The notes below the pieces were generated by a model that ran no database searches, was not told where the DNA came from, and saw only the letters and a list, made by a program, of their open reading frames with translations. Shown piece by piece: positions 45,361 to 54,913 of a DNA stretch of 64,000 bases (within the stretch, counting starts at the first letter, position 1; every line of letters begins with the position of its first letter). Position numbers and translations under genes: made by a program. This DNA comes from Alicyclobacillus sacchari (GTDB lineage Bacteria > Bacillota > Bacilli > Alicyclobacillales > Alicyclobacillaceae). The stretch spans positions 124,001 to 188,000 of the forward strand of contig NZ_SORF01000005.1 in assembly GCF_004366795.1 (NCBI RefSeq), read 5' to 3'.

Positions 45361-45816
45361 TTGCACGTGTTGAAGGTCATCGAACACATGCTTCCAGCTA
45401 CGATACACCCAATGGTCGTTCACTTCACGATCGCCATCACCTATCTCGCAACACTCGCAGGCCTGATTGGACTCGTCCGCCGCAAGTCAGATTTTTGGCC
45501 GAAATCGTTTTTGTATCTCCTAGGTCTTGGTGTCCTGGCCACCATCGCGGCGGGCGTCGCGGGTGTGGTCAGCGAATCATACATTTCCCATATATCCCCG
45601 ACGGTTGCCCCGATGTTTCATCACCACAAAGAGTACGGCGTACTCACAGGTGTCGCACTTCTTTTGGCTTTCGCGGCGCAGTGGCTGCTCGGCATGCGCA
45701 GACAACGAGTTGCCATGATCGGTTTCCTGGCCTCGCTCGCCGCGACCATATTGGTCACCCTGGCCGGACACCTAGGTGGAACACTGGTGTATCACGATGC
45801 ATTTGGTATCTCGTAA
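45361..45816 (+). CDS. DUF2231 membrane protein
   Basis: A 151-residue protein with four hydrophobic helices. IHPMVVHFTIAITYLATLAGL (about 15-35) is the DUF2231 signature, and conserved His residues near membrane ends (HHHKEYG, TLAGHLGG) suggest heme or metal. TTG start five bases after AAGGAG; earlier ATG at 45295 lacks a ribosome binding site. Function unknown. Confidence 0.78.
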   Translation: MHVLKVIEHMLPATIHPMVVHFTIAITYLATLAGLIGLVRRKSDFWPKSFLYLLGLGVLATIAAGVAGVVSESYISHISPTVAPMFHHHKEYGVLTGVALLLAFAAQWLLGMRRQRVAMIGFLASLAATILVTLAGHLGGTLVYHDAFGIS

Positions 45817-45953
45817 TCCGCTGGCCATCTGGTATACGTCAATCACCTAGTGTATTGCTCTCTATGGATTTCTCACGAACAGCGAAAATTGTTCAACTTT
45901 GTATGGGGATTTCAACTCGCGTATGCCTACTTCCGGGAAATCAAACCCAAAAC

Positions 45954-45996
45954 AAAACCGCACCTGGACTTGTGTGAAACAGTCAGGTGCGGTTTT
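45954..45996. terminator. Bidirectional terminator between the DUF2231 gene and rnpB
   Basis: AAAACCGCACCTG and CAGGTGCGGTTTT form a 13-bp stem with A/T flanks on both sides. It ends rnpB on the minus strand and may end DUF2231 on the plus strand. Confidence 0.88.
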
Positions 45997-46025
45997 CTGA
46001 TAAGCGAACGGTATGTATTAGGTAC

Positions 46026-46434
46026 GAAGAAGCAAGCCTGTAAGCCGAGTTCTGTACTCCTGTGCTGCAAGCGGCACGCACGTGGCGGCCTCGCACGTTG
46101 GAGCAGCAATCATCTATCTAGGCCGACTGTTGCCAGTCGGCTCAAGCGACCAACCCGAGTGCGTGGCGGGCCACCACATCAGCACTCCTATCCGGTCTTG
46201 CTCCAGGTGGGGTTTACCTAGCCAGCCCGTCTCCGGACTGCTGGTGCGCTCTTACCGCACCGTTGCATCCTTGCCTGTGCCTGCATCAGGCCATCGGCGG
46301 TCTTCATTTCTGTGGCACTTTCCCTGAGATCGCTCTCGCCGGACGTTATCCGGCACCCTGCCCTGTGGAGCTCGGACTTTCCTCCCGTGCTGCCTTTCGG
46401 CCATGCACCGGCGATTGCCCAGCTTACTTCCTCG
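46026..46434 (-). ncRNA. rnpB: RNase P RNA, type A
   Basis: Minus strand shows the universal core: GGAGGAAAGTCCGAGCTCC, CAGGGCAGGGTGCCGGATAACG, GAAGACCGCCGATGGCC, GGTAAGAGCGCACC and, near the 3-prime end, AGTACAGAACTCGGCTTAC. The ends GAGGAAGTAAGC and GCTTGCTTCTTC pair as helix P1. The catalytic RNA matures tRNA 5-prime ends. Type A layout, in contrast with the type B of Bacillus subtilis, is my reading of the order of helices. Confidence 0.96.
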
Positions 46435-46449
46435 TTTGAAACCTTTAAT

Positions 46450-46478
46450 AGTATACCCCGGTCTGCTTCGACTGACAA
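46450..46478 (-). promoter_or_regulatory. SigA promoter of rnpB
   Basis: TTGTCA (46473-46478), a 17-base spacer and TATACT (46450-46455), about 16 bases before the RNA start. Confidence 0.85.
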
Positions 46479-46500
46479 CCGCATACCATAAAGTAACAAA

Positions 46501-47610
46501 TTACAACCAACGCCACGGGTCAACACCGACGGGTACGGTCTCCACGACAACACCGTTGCCGAGTGCAGCCTGCAACTGTTTCGCGACCACCTCGCACACC
46601 GGCGCTTCCAACGCCGCATGCGGAACGTCGATCACGGCCATACCATCGTGCACTGCATCGGCCGCCTGATGATGCGAAACATCGGCCGTCACCATCACGT
46701 CCGCCCCCGCCGCCAACGCCTTGCCGATCCATCCACTGCCCGATCCGCCAAGCACTGCCGCCGTTTTGACGATCCGCCCTGGATCGCCCGCGTATCGCAC
46801 GTGCGGAAGCCCAAACGCGATGCGCGCGCGATCGGCAAATTCGGCCAGCGTCTCCCGGACCGACAGTTGCCCGATACGCCCAATCCCGAAGGCCGCGCCA
46901 GGTATATCGAGGTCGTATATATCGTAGGCGACTTCTTCGTAAGGATGTACCCGTAACATCGCAGAAACCACATCGGCGAGACGATACGCTGGGACAACTG
47001 TCTCCAGCCGCACTTCGGAGACCAGCTCCAGTTTCCCAACTTCACCGACATACGGATGCGTCCCATCTCCAGGTACAAACGAACCGGTACCAGGTGCAGC
47101 AAACGTGCAGTGAGAGTAGTTCCCAATGCACCCTGCCCCTGCGTCACCGATTGTCTGTCGAACAGACTCGACACTCTCCTTGGGCGTATAGACCACCAAC
47201 TTCTTAAGCGGAGTCCGATACGTGATATCAAGCGGCTGAGGATCGAGCAGTTCCAGTCTTTTTGCGATCACGTCATTGACTCCGCCCGGAGCCACATCAA
47301 GGTTGGTATGCGCTGCGAAGACAGAGATACGATGAGCCACTAACTCCGCAATGGCTCGCTGACGCGGCTGCGACCAATCGATGTGGGTAAGGGGCCGATA
47401 CAATGGCGCATGGTGCGTAACCAACATATCGACACCTGCTGCAATCGCCTGTGTGACCAGTTCGGGCGTCACCTCCAAGCCTACCCACAAGCGCTCGACG
47501 ACCGCATTGGGATCTCCCAGTTGGAGTCCAATTCGATCATGTTCCAACGCCAACTGCTTGGGAGCAATCCGCTCCATCTCACGCATGACATCAGCAACGC
47601 GTATGTCCAT
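46501..47610 (-). CDS. Nif3-like protein, YqfO type (with central insert)
   Basis: A 369-residue Nif3 family protein. LVTHHAPLYRPL (about 63-74) and AAHTNLDVAPGGVND carry metal ligands, and VMVTADVSHHQAADAVHDGMAVIDVPH near the end gives the remaining His. Residues about 120-235 are the extra YqfO/PII-like domain found in Bacillales. The ATG shares a base with the trmK stop and follows GGAGG. Gene order sigA-trmK-yqfO is typical of Bacilli. Confidence 0.9.
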   Translation of the reverse strand: MDIRVADVMREMERIAPKQLALEHDRIGLQLGDPNAVVERLWVGLEVTPELVTQAIAAGVDMLVTHHAPLYRPLTHIDWSQPRQRAIAELVAHRISVFAAHTNLDVAPGGVNDVIAKRLELLDPQPLDITYRTPLKKLVVYTPKESVESVRQTIGDAGAGCIGNYSHCTFAAPGTGSFVPGDGTHPYVGEVGKLELVSEVRLETVVPAYRLADVVSAMLRVHPYEEVAYDIYDLDIPGAAFGIGRIGQLSVRETLAEFADRARIAFGLPHVRYAGDPGRIVKTAAVLGGSGSGWIGKALAAGADVMVTADVSHHQAADAVHDGMAVIDVPHAALEAPVCEVVAKQLQAALGNGVVVETVPVGVDPWRWL

Positions 47611-48374
47611 CAGGTAACTTCCTCCATCTGTGCAAGCCACAGCTCCAACATCCGTATCGAGCGATTCAGTTGAACGTGTTTCTCGCTATAATCGGACGAT
47701 CCGACAGGCAATCTCGACGAGACCCAGCGCAGGCGGTCAAGGTCTGCCAAGGCGCGCTGTCGCGCGAGGGGATGGCGCGATCGGACAATCATGGGCCCGT
47801 AGGTGTACAAAAATGGACGCAATGCAGCCGGCGAAACTTCCGCCAGAAACCTCGGCAGACCAGTGGGTTCATACGCCAAATCCGGACCGTCCTTCGGCTC
47901 GGCGGCAATCACTTCATACAGCTTGTCCCCTTCGGCGACCAATGCCTCGGCCGCGATGTGGAAGCCGAGATCGTAGAATGCTGCCCGTACCAAGTGACCC
48001 GCGTTCATCGGTTGCAGGACGATGCGCCTGGCCGCTTTCGCCACGGGCTCACCCGTGCGCAGAAGCTGCGCATGGACGTGACCTCCGATGCCAGCAGATA
48101 CGATCACGTCGGCCTCACCACGTTCGACAGGCGCAAGGCCATCGCCAAGGCGCAGCGAAATCTTCGTCGTCAAGCGATGCAGGGCGACGTTGGTACGAGC
48201 GCGATCGAGCGGACCGGTACGCAAATCGGTCGCAATTGCTTGTTCGGCTAGCCCATGCGCGATGGCGTAGATGGGCAAATTGGCGTGATCGGTGCCGATA
48301 TCGGCCAACACCGCACAGGGTAAGGCATAGTCCGCGACTTGCTGAAGGCGCGGCGATAATCGTAGTTCGGACAT
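47610..48374 (-). CDS. trmK: TrmK, tRNA (adenine(22)-N1)-methyltransferase
   Basis: A 254-residue Rossmann methyltransferase that methylates A22 of tRNA. VLADIGTDHANLPIYAIA (about 22-39) is the SAM motif I and IVSAGIGGHVHAQLL contains the conserved GxGG motif. The ATG at 48374 follows GGAG; the longer frame from 48545 overlaps the DUF218 gene end and is rejected. Coupled to yqfO by TGATG. Confidence 0.9.
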   Translation of the reverse strand: MSELRLSPRLQQVADYALPCAVLADIGTDHANLPIYAIAHGLAEQAIATDLRTGPLDRARTNVALHRLTTKISLRLGDGLAPVERGEADVIVSAGIGGHVHAQLLRTGEPVAKAARRIVLQPMNAGHLVRAAFYDLGFHIAAEALVAEGDKLYEVIAAEPKDGPDLAYEPTGLPRFLAEVSPAALRPFLYTYGPMIVRSRHPLARQRALADLDRLRWVSSRLPVGSSDYSEKHVQLNRSIRMLELWLAQMEEVT

Positions 48375-48405
48375 ACTCCACTCCAGATTCGACGATCCGC
48401 GATCG

Positions 48406-49008
48406 TCACGAATTCCAAAACGGCGCTTCGCGCCCCCGTAAAGTATATTGGATATGCGCGAATACCTCACGCGTCGCGGCGCGAAACTCCTGACGGGAGG
48501 ATGGCGCCCCACAGCCACTCGCCTCGATGCCGAGTGTGCGCGCAACCGCCAATGCTCGCGGCAAATGGTAGTCGGACGTAATAATGACGGCCGTCCGATA
48601 CTGTAGTTTTTCCATGAGGGCTTGGCTGTTCTTCAAATTTTCCCAGGTATTACTGGACCAGCGCTCCTCGTGAATCAATTGCGCAGGCACGCCGTTCATC
48701 ATCAAAAACCGCTTCATCGACGACGATTCGCTCACCGTCTCGTCGTCGCCGCGACCGCCGCTGACGATGAACGCCTGGATATAACCATGCCGGTACAGGT
48801 GCAGCGCCGTACGCAACCTGGACAAAAGAGGCTTACTCGGGTGGTAGCCATCCGTATAAGCGCCTAACACAATGCCGACGTCGCTCGGTATCGGGCGCTC
48901 GCGCAACCCCTCGCGACGCAAATGGTGTGCAAACCGTTCGATGAACATCGAAGTGCCGCACAGTGCGATCACGACCGCAAACAGCGCGAGCAAGAGCCAA
49001 ACGAACAC
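48406..49008 (-). CDS. DUF218/YdcF-family membrane protein
   Basis: A 200-residue protein: one N-terminal helix (1-22), then the DUF218 core with VGIVLGAYTDGYHPSKPLLSRLRTAL, AFIVSGGRGDDE, SSNTWENLKNSQ and IITSDYHLPRALAVARTLG. SanA/ElyC relatives act in envelope maintenance. The GTG at 49008 is eight bases after AGGGGGG; the TTG at 49041 is an alternative. It sits between sigA and trmK on the same strand, behind the sigA terminator. Confidence 0.87.
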   Translation of the reverse strand: MFVWLLLALFAVVIALCGTSMFIERFAHHLRREGLRERPIPSDVGIVLGAYTDGYHPSKPLLSRLRTALHLYRHGYIQAFIVSGGRGDDETVSESSSMKRFLMMNGVPAQLIHEERWSSNTWENLKNSQALMEKLQYRTAVIITSDYHLPRALAVARTLGIEASGCGAPSSRQEFRAATREVFAHIQYTLRGREAPFWNS

Positions 49009-49102
49009 ATCCGTCACCCCCCTGCGAGGTGAACATGACAAAGTCTCCCTTCACCATACGCGCAGGGGTGTCACTCTAGACCGAACCGCAAGCTCGAAAT
49101 GC

Positions 49103-49148
49103 AAAACAGGCTGTTTCCCCGTGAATCAGGAGACAAACAGCCTGTTGC
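49103..49148 (-). terminator. Terminator of the dnaG-sigA operon
   Basis: AACAGGCTGTTT (49105-49116) pairs perfectly with AAACAGCCTGTT (49135-49146), and on the minus strand TTTTGC follows. Confidence 0.85.
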
Positions 49149-49168
49149 CTTGCACGCGGGTTACAACC

Positions 49169-50284
49169 TCATTCGAGAAAATCCTTCAATCGCTTGCTGC
49201 GACTTGGATGACGCAGTTTGCGAAGAGCTTTGGCTTCAATCTGACGAATGCGCTCACGAGTGACGCCAAACACCTTGCCTACCTCTTCAAGCGTCCGCGT
49301 GCGGCCGTCATCTAAGCCGAAACGCAGGCGCAACACATTTTCCTCGCGCTCAGTCAACGTATCGAGGACGTCCTCCAATTGTTCTTTTAACAACTCATAC
49401 GCAGCCGCATCTGCCGGGGCCGGTGCTTCGTCATCCGGGATAAAGTCGCCCAGATGGGAATCGTCCTCCTCGCCAATGGGCGTCTCCAAAGAGACGGGCT
49501 CCTGGGCAATCTTTTGAATTTCGCGCACCTTGTCAGGCGTCAAGTCCATCTCTGCGGCAATCTCCTCCGCAGTCGGTTCACGACCCAGTTCCTGTAAGAG
49601 TTGACGCGAAACGCGAATCAATTTATTGATGGTCTCAACCATATGCACTGGAATACGGATGGTTCGCGCCTGATCCGCAATCGCGCGCGTGATGGCCTGG
49701 CGAATCCACCACGTCGCATATGTGCTGAACTTATAACCCTTGCGATAGTCAAACTTTTCAACCGCCTTGATCAGCCCCAGGTTGCCCTCTTGAATCAAGT
49801 CCAGGAACAACATGCCACGGCCGACATAACGCTTTGCGATGCTCACGACAAGACGGAGATTGGCTTCGGCCAACCGGCGTTTTGCCTCTTCGTCGCCGGC
49901 TTCAATCCGCTTTGCCAATTCGATTTCTTCTTGGGCCGACAAAAGTGGTACCCGGCCAATTTCTTTTAGATACATGCGAACCGGATCGGAAATCTTGACA
50001 CCGGGAGGCATGGAGAGATCATGCAAATCATAATCTTCTTCACCGCCGTCCTGTTGGCTCGGATCTCCATCGCGCTCATTTACGACATCGATACCTTGTT
50101 CCGCAAGTTGCTCAAAAAAATCGTCCAAAGCATCCGCGTCCTGGTCAAACTGCGCCAACCGATCCGAAATTTCTTCATATGTCAACGATCCTTGCTTTTT
50201 ACCCAGTTCCACCAGTTGCTGTTTTGCAGCTTGAAGGGTCAAGCCCTGATCTTCCTCGCGGACTTCATCTTTTGCCTTCGCCAT
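49169..50284 (-). CDS. sigA: Primary sigma factor SigA (RpoD)
   Basis: A 371-residue housekeeping sigma factor. Region 1.2 [17 protein letters not shown]; regions 2.3-2.4 [19 protein letters not shown] with Trp-Trp for melting; region 3 [13 protein letters not shown]; region 4.2 [32 protein letters not shown]-terminus about 100 residues is acidic, region 1.1 type. ATG after AAAGGAGG. Preceded by dnaG, 26 bases away, as in most Firmicutes. Confidence 0.97.
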   Translation of the reverse strand: MAKAKDEVREEDQGLTLQAAKQQLVELGKKQGSLTYEEISDRLAQFDQDADALDDFFEQLAEQGIDVVNERDGDPSQQDGGEEDYDLHDLSMPPGVKISDPVRMYLKEIGRVPLLSAQEEIELAKRIEAGDEEAKRRLAEANLRLVVSIAKRYVGRGMLFLDLIQEGNLGLIKAVEKFDYRKGYKFSTYATWWIRQAITRAIADQARTIRIPVHMVETINKLIRVSRQLLQELGREPTAEEIAAEMDLTPDKVREIQKIAQEPVSLETPIGEEDDSHLGDFIPDDEAPAPADAAAYELLKEQLEDVLDTLTEREENVLRLRFGLDDGRTRTLEEVGKVFGVTRERIRQIEAKALRKLRHPSRSKRLKDFLE

Positions 50285-50310
50285 AGTTCCCCGCCTCCTT
50301 TACCCCAAGT

Positions 50311-52119
50311 TCACTCCGCGTGAATCGCTCGGGGCTGCTTCAGTGTTGCAATCTGGTCCTGAATCCGTTCCACTTGCAACTTTATCTCTGTGGATTTCTC
50401 TTCATCACCGCCAGCTTCCACTTCGATCCACTGTCTAAGCAGACTTCTGTGCAGCTGCTCAAGCCGGTGCAATTCCAACGCACGCAGATAATCGTCCAAC
50501 AGGGCTGTGGAAAACTCCGGCACTTCGTAAAAGAACAATGACGAGGCAAAGTGAGCCAACGACTCATCCTCCAGTTGATCTACGAAGGCGGACGGCGATC
50601 CGTCCGGATTCTCCAAACGCCATGCGTACAGATTGGATAACAAGGCAGTCTGCAACGGCTCGGCCAGTTCGGTCAAGCCCTTCTCCATAAGGTACGCGGC
50701 CGCCTCAGGACTGAACAGCACCGCCTGCAACAACCTCACACTTGCCTGTTGTTCCGCGCGCGCCAGCGGCTGCGCCACCGTCTTCAAACCGCTCGCTTCT
50801 CGTCCGAAAGTACGGCGCCTAGATTGTTTCGAGAAGGTTCGCAGTTCCTCCTTCAATGTTTCGACAGAGAGGTTAAATTCCTGTGACAAATTTCGCAACT
50901 CGTACTCTTGCTCGACTGGCGTGGCCCGTTCTGCGAGAATCCGCAGCGCCTGACGGACAAACTCGGTGCGTCCAACCGCGCTCACCAGCTGCGCGCCCTG
51001 CCTGATCTCATCGAGTAAAAATTGCACGACGGACAGCGTATTTCGGCTCAACAGGCGTGCAAATGCCGCACCGCCGTGCGCACGAATGTATTCATCCGGA
51101 TCCATGCCATCCGGTATCCGCAACACGAGTGGCGATATGCCGACTCCTTCCAGAATGTCGATTGCCCGCACGGTCGCCTTGCGTCCCGCCTGATCTCCAT
51201 CGTATGCGATCACGACTTTGTCACAGTCCGTCTTGAGCAGATGCGCCTGCTCCTCAGTCAATGACGTCCCCAAGGTCGCCACGCCGTGTTCAATGCCCGC
51301 CTGCCGTACCGCGATGACATCCATGTAACCTTCAAGTAACAGCGCTTGCTTCTCTTTGCGGATGGCCTTTCGCGCAACGTGGTATTGAAACAACAACTGA
51401 CTCTTGTGGAACAGCTCATACTCAGGCGAGTTGAGGTACTTAGGCTTCACGCCCGCATCCATGGCTCGCCCGCCAAAGGCCACAACCTGCCCCTTGCGAT
51501 CCGCGATTGGGATCATGACGCGCCCACGAAAACGATCCGAGACCACCGATCCAAGCTCGATGGCCAGCCCGCATTCGACTAACTCCGATTCCGTGAAACC
51601 CTTTCGCTTCAAAAATGGAACAAGAACGTTGCCTGGCTTGGGCGAAAAACCCAATTGATACAACGCGATGGTCGTTCGTGAAATTCCTCGCGAAAGCAAG
51701 TAATTCAGGGCTTGCACACCAGCATCTGTATTCATTAGAATGTGGTTGAACACTTTTGCAGCCAGAGCATGTGCTTCGCGAAAGCGCTCCAACTTTGGAT
51801 TCGATGTGATGTGCCTAACGCCAAAATTTGCGGGCAAAGCGATGCCTTGCCGCTCAGCGAGATATGCAACAGCTTCAGCAAACGGCAATCCCTCGATATC
51901 CATAATGAAGCGAAATACGGTACCACCGGCTCCGCACCCAAAACAATGATACATTTGTCGTTCCGGTGACACAGAAAATGATGGGGTACGCTCGTTGTGA
52001 AACGGACAAAGTCCTGTCAAAGAGCGGCCGTTTTTTCGCAATTGGACGTACTCACTGACCACTTCTACGATATCAACCTGTTGACGCAGCGACTCTAGGA
52101 ACGAATCGGGTACGTTCAC
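50311..52119 (-). CDS. dnaG: DNA primase DnaG
   Basis: A 602-residue primase. Zinc-binding domain CPFHNERTPSFSVSPERQMYHCFGC (CHC2) near residues 38-62; TOPRIM with LLLEGYMDVIAVRQAGIEHGVATLGTSLT and VVIAYDGDQAG; C-terminal helicase-interaction region after about 430. The GTG at 52119 is better spaced from GGGGG than the one at 52122. Operon with sigA. Confidence 0.95.
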   Translation of the reverse strand: MNVPDSFLESLRQQVDIVEVVSEYVQLRKNGRSLTGLCPFHNERTPSFSVSPERQMYHCFGCGAGGTVFRFIMDIEGLPFAEAVAYLAERQGIALPANFGVRHITSNPKLERFREAHALAAKVFNHILMNTDAGVQALNYLLSRGISRTTIALYQLGFSPKPGNVLVPFLKRKGFTESELVECGLAIELGSVVSDRFRGRVMIPIADRKGQVVAFGGRAMDAGVKPKYLNSPEYELFHKSQLLFQYHVARKAIRKEKQALLLEGYMDVIAVRQAGIEHGVATLGTSLTEEQAHLLKTDCDKVVIAYDGDQAGRKATVRAIDILEGVGISPLVLRIPDGMDPDEYIRAHGGAAFARLLSRNTLSVVQFLLDEIRQGAQLVSAVGRTEFVRQALRILAERATPVEQEYELRNLSQEFNLSVETLKEELRTFSKQSRRRTFGREASGLKTVAQPLARAEQQASVRLLQAVLFSPEAAAYLMEKGLTELAEPLQTALLSNLYAWRLENPDGSPSAFVDQLEDESLAHFASSLFFYEVPEFSTALLDDYLRALELHRLEQLHRSLLRQWIEVEAGGDEEKSTEIKLQVERIQDQIATLKQPRAIHAE

Positions 52120-52122
52120 CAC

Positions 52123-52425
52123 GGCACCCCCAATTCGGTGCGACTGGAATTCAGTACGTCGAATGTTCCTTGCCTTTCGGCTTATATACAGTTATTCTAC
52201 AAAGTAAGACACTTTCCTCCTATCTGATCAAAGTTTATCGTTTCCAAGCTGGGTAAAGGCAGGACACCTCTTCACGACGCGACGAACGACCGTGTCCGTT
52301 CGCGTTCAAGACAAACCTAGTATCGACGCATTGAGACAAATTTATCCTCTTCGATGTCCCGCAATCAGTGTATGGTTTGACAAATCCACTTATGTGTGCA
52401 ATGTGGCCGAATTTCACTTTTGTTA
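52123..52425. other. 303-base gap between recO and dnaG without a gene
   Basis: In many Bacilli glyQ-glyS or a regulator occupies this place. Here I see no coding frame with a ribosome binding site; an overlapping minus frame from 52235 is a shadow of recO. It should hold the dnaG promoter, though I cannot point to a convincing one. Confidence 0.5.
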
Positions 52426-53193
52426 TCAATCCAATCGTAAAGATCGTATGATTTGGTCCAGTACGTCTTTTGCCTTGCCATGCAGACCTGCGAACTCGCG
52501 CAATTGATGTGAGAGAATGGCGTCGAGTGAACGTCTCGTCGGTGGTGAAACTTGAATCCGCCCCAAACGTCGTACGTCCACTTCCGTAAACGCGGTCAGC
52601 AAACGCCCAGTTCGCTCCGGAACGACGAATTCTGCAGATCTGTCCACATCGCGTCGACAGGGACCACAGACGAGCCCTCCCTCGGTCATGTGATAGGCCG
52701 CTGGCGGGACGAGCGGTCCCATGCAGCGAATGCATCTCTCCCAATTTGGACTGGCGCCTAGCCAACTGCAAATTTTTGCTTCGTATACGCGTGCCAGGAG
52801 ATCGGGCGGCGTCTCGTCACGCAACTCCAGTGCATCGAGCACAGCTGAGAATTGGGTAAACATTGCCTTAGGCGCATGCGGGCGCTCCGGTGTGGACACA
52901 AGAGCGAGATCGCAAAAATAGGCGGCATACGCCGCCGCTTCGATATCCTCGTGCAGCCGTCGGCGGCTCGCCGTCAGCTGCACTTGCCGAATATCCCCCA
53001 TCCCGTGACCCTGATATAGGAAATAAGTTCCCTGTGCACACAAGCGCGTTCCGGCCGCCAAACGACTCTGCGGTTTGAGCGCGCCTTTGGCCATCGCCGA
53101 TACGAGACCGGACGGAGTCAAGAGCGTGACGATGGCACTATGTTCCCCGTAGCGAACCGTTTTGACGACCACCGCGTCCGTGTTGTACAGCAA
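52426..53193 (-). CDS. recO: RecO, DNA repair protein
   Basis: A 255-residue recombination mediator (RecFOR). N-terminal OB fold starts LLYNTDAVVVKTVRYGEHSAIVTLLT; GALKPQSRLAAGTRL follows; zinc site CIRCMGPLV and CGPC in the second half. TTG at 53193 gives the family N-terminus, five bases after GGAG; longer frames overlap yqzL. Last gene of the era cluster. Confidence 0.94.
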   Translation of the reverse strand: MLYNTDAVVVKTVRYGEHSAIVTLLTPSGLVSAMAKGALKPQSRLAAGTRLCAQGTYFLYQGHGMGDIRQVQLTASRRRLHEDIEAAAYAAYFCDLALVSTPERPHAPKAMFTQFSAVLDALELRDETPPDLLARVYEAKICSWLGASPNWERCIRCMGPLVPPAAYHMTEGGLVCGPCRRDVDRSAEFVVPERTGRLLTAFTEVDVRRLGRIQVSPPTRRSLDAILSHQLREFAGLHGKAKDVLDQIIRSLRLD

Positions 53194-53219
53194 CGTTTCT
53201 CCAACTCCCAAATCGGCTG

Positions 53220-53375
53220 TCAAGATGGAGGGAAATGCGACTCCTCTGCGAGCTCGACGTCGTTCGCCACACGAACGTCGTCGCCTGTGAGATCCGCCTG
53301 CTCGCAGGCGCGGTACAACAAATATGCGTCGATATCGCCTGTGAGCTCGAACATTTGCCACGTGATGTCACGCAA
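53220..53375 (-). CDS. yqzL: YqzL-like small protein
   Basis: A 51-residue protein between era and recO, translated by hand. Start MRDITWQMFELTGDIDAYLL fits the YqzL pattern (short W-x-x-F-x-x-TGDIDAYLLYK) and the position is the same as in Bacillus. TTG start nine bases after AAAGGAG; a CTG directly before it is possible. Function unknown. Confidence 0.8.
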   Translation of the reverse strand: MRDITWQMFELTGDIDAYLLYRACEQADLTGDDVRVANDVELAEESHFPPS

Positions 53376-53467
53376 CAGGATCGTCTCCTTTCAAGCTCTC
53401 CTGGGCTGCATTTCCGAACGCCTTTAGTTTTCCGCGCCAACGGCCTGCTATACCCTGCCGAACTGTA

Positions 53468-54361
53468 TCACACATCCTGGTCAAAGCCGAATTGGCGCAG
53501 TAGCGCCGGGCGGTTGCGCCAATCTCGTTTGACCTTAACCCATAGCTCAAGATAAATCCGATTCCCCAACAGACCTTCGAGTTCTCGTCTGGCCATTTCA
53601 CCCACGCGCTTCAACATCTGACCTTGTTTTCCAATCAAAATGCCCTTTTGACTATCCCGTTCCGTGTAGATGGTCGCATGCACATGCAGCGTATCGGACG
53701 CCCGCCGCTCCATGTGTTCAATCGCGACCATGACCGAGTGTGGCACTTCCTCGCGCGTCAACATCAGCACCTTTTCGCGGACGATCTCGCTGATGATGAA
53801 GCTCTCCGGATAATCCGTGACCATATCGTCCGGGTAGTATTTGGGACCCTCCGGCAAGCGCGCTTCGATCAACCTTGCGAGCAAATCTGTTTGTTCTTGG
53901 CGCAAGGCCGACACTGGCACATACTCATCAAATGACCGCAAAGCTTGAAAAGCCGCGATCCTCTCCAGTATCAGTCCCTTCTCGACCGCATCCGTCTTGT
54001 TGATCACAAGAAAAACCGGTGTGCGCACGCCTTCCAGCTGCTTGATGATCTCTTGTTCCGCCGGGTGCACGGCAGACGTCACGTCGACGACAAACAGGAT
54101 TAAATCGACTTCGCTCAACGTCTGCAGCGCCATATCGACCATCACTTCACCGAGACGGTGATGCGGCGTGTGAACGCCAGGGGTATCGATGAAGATCATC
54201 TGCGCGGTTTCCGTAGTCAGGACGCCGCGAATCCGATTGCGCGTGGTCTGTGGCCGATTCGACATAATGGCAATCTTCTGGCCGACAAGCGCATTTAACA
54301 AAGTTGACTTACCGACATTGGGACGCCCTACGATCGCGACAAATCCCGATTTAAACGCCAT
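53468..54361 (-). CDS. era: Era GTPase
   Basis: A 297-residue ribosome-assembly GTPase that binds 16S rRNA near its 3-prime end. G1 GRPNVGKST, G3 DTPG, G4 NKTD and G5 SAL are in place; the KH domain is in the C-terminal half, with IGKQGQMLKRVGEMARRELE. The ATG at 54361 is six bases after GGGGG; the ATG at 54367 is too close. Confidence 0.96.
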   Translation of the reverse strand: MAFKSGFVAIVGRPNVGKSTLLNALVGQKIAIMSNRPQTTRNRIRGVLTTETAQMIFIDTPGVHTPHHRLGEVMVDMALQTLSEVDLILFVVDVTSAVHPAEQEIIKQLEGVRTPVFLVINKTDAVEKGLILERIAAFQALRSFDEYVPVSALRQEQTDLLARLIEARLPEGPKYYPDDMVTDYPESFIISEIVREKVLMLTREEVPHSVMVAIEHMERRASDTLHVHATIYTERDSQKGILIGKQGQMLKRVGEMARRELEGLLGNRIYLELWVKVKRDWRNRPALLRQFGFDQDV

Positions 54362-54893
54362 GTTCATCCCCCTTTCGCCTGCGTTTGATCACAGCTTGCT
54401 GACGATGCGGCCAACAGCGAAACGTCCACACTACAATTAAGCCGGCGGCAGCCATGCCGGCACCCACAGGATGGCGCCCGGTGAACAACCAAAAATGCCA
54501 CGGCCAGAGGCTCACCACCAACCAAACCGCCAACGCGATGGCGCCGATCGACACGCACGTCACAGCTCCAGACGCGACGTCTTTCGCCACTCCCGCCACG
54601 ACATGATGCCGCCACTGTGATGCAATGTCGACAGCCAGTTCAATTGCCGTGTTGAACAACTCGGCGGCAAACACGCACATGGCGACAAACATCGTCAAAG
54701 CGACATCGCGCAAGGGCGGCCGCAGCACGAGTTCGACTGCGCACAGCAGGGTGAATAGCCAAACGTCGCGTTTGACGTTCTGTTCGGTGTGAAACGCGTA
54801 TACTACACCCTGCAAACTATACACGACAGCCCGCGCAAACGGCTGTGCCACTTGCAAGTCCGAGTCGTGGCGGTTCACTTCGCCCTCGTGCAT
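54351..54893 (-). CDS. dgkA: DgkA-type undecaprenol/diacylglycerol kinase
   Basis: A 180-residue membrane kinase. FAAELFNTAIELAVDIA and HVVAGVAKDVASGAVTCVSIGA are the conserved catalytic segments with three helices. Gram-positive members phosphorylate undecaprenol. An added C-terminal helix and basic tail (about 130-180) make it longer than the usual 120-130 residues. ATG after GGGGC; position in era cluster is standard. Confidence 0.9.
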   Translation of the reverse strand: MHEGEVNRHDSDLQVAQPFARAVVYSLQGVVYAFHTEQNVKRDVWLFTLLCAVELVLRPPLRDVALTMFVAMCVFAAELFNTAIELAVDIASQWRHHVVAGVAKDVASGAVTCVSIGAIALAVWLVVSLWPWHFWLFTGRHPVGAGMAAAGLIVVWTFRCWPHRQQAVIKRRRKGDEHGV

Positions 54894-54913
54894 GTCGATC
54901 GCCCCAATCTTTG

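Noticed and set aside
52235-52771. Minus-strand frame overlapping recO
   Set aside because: Runs in another frame through the recO 3-prime end; no motif.
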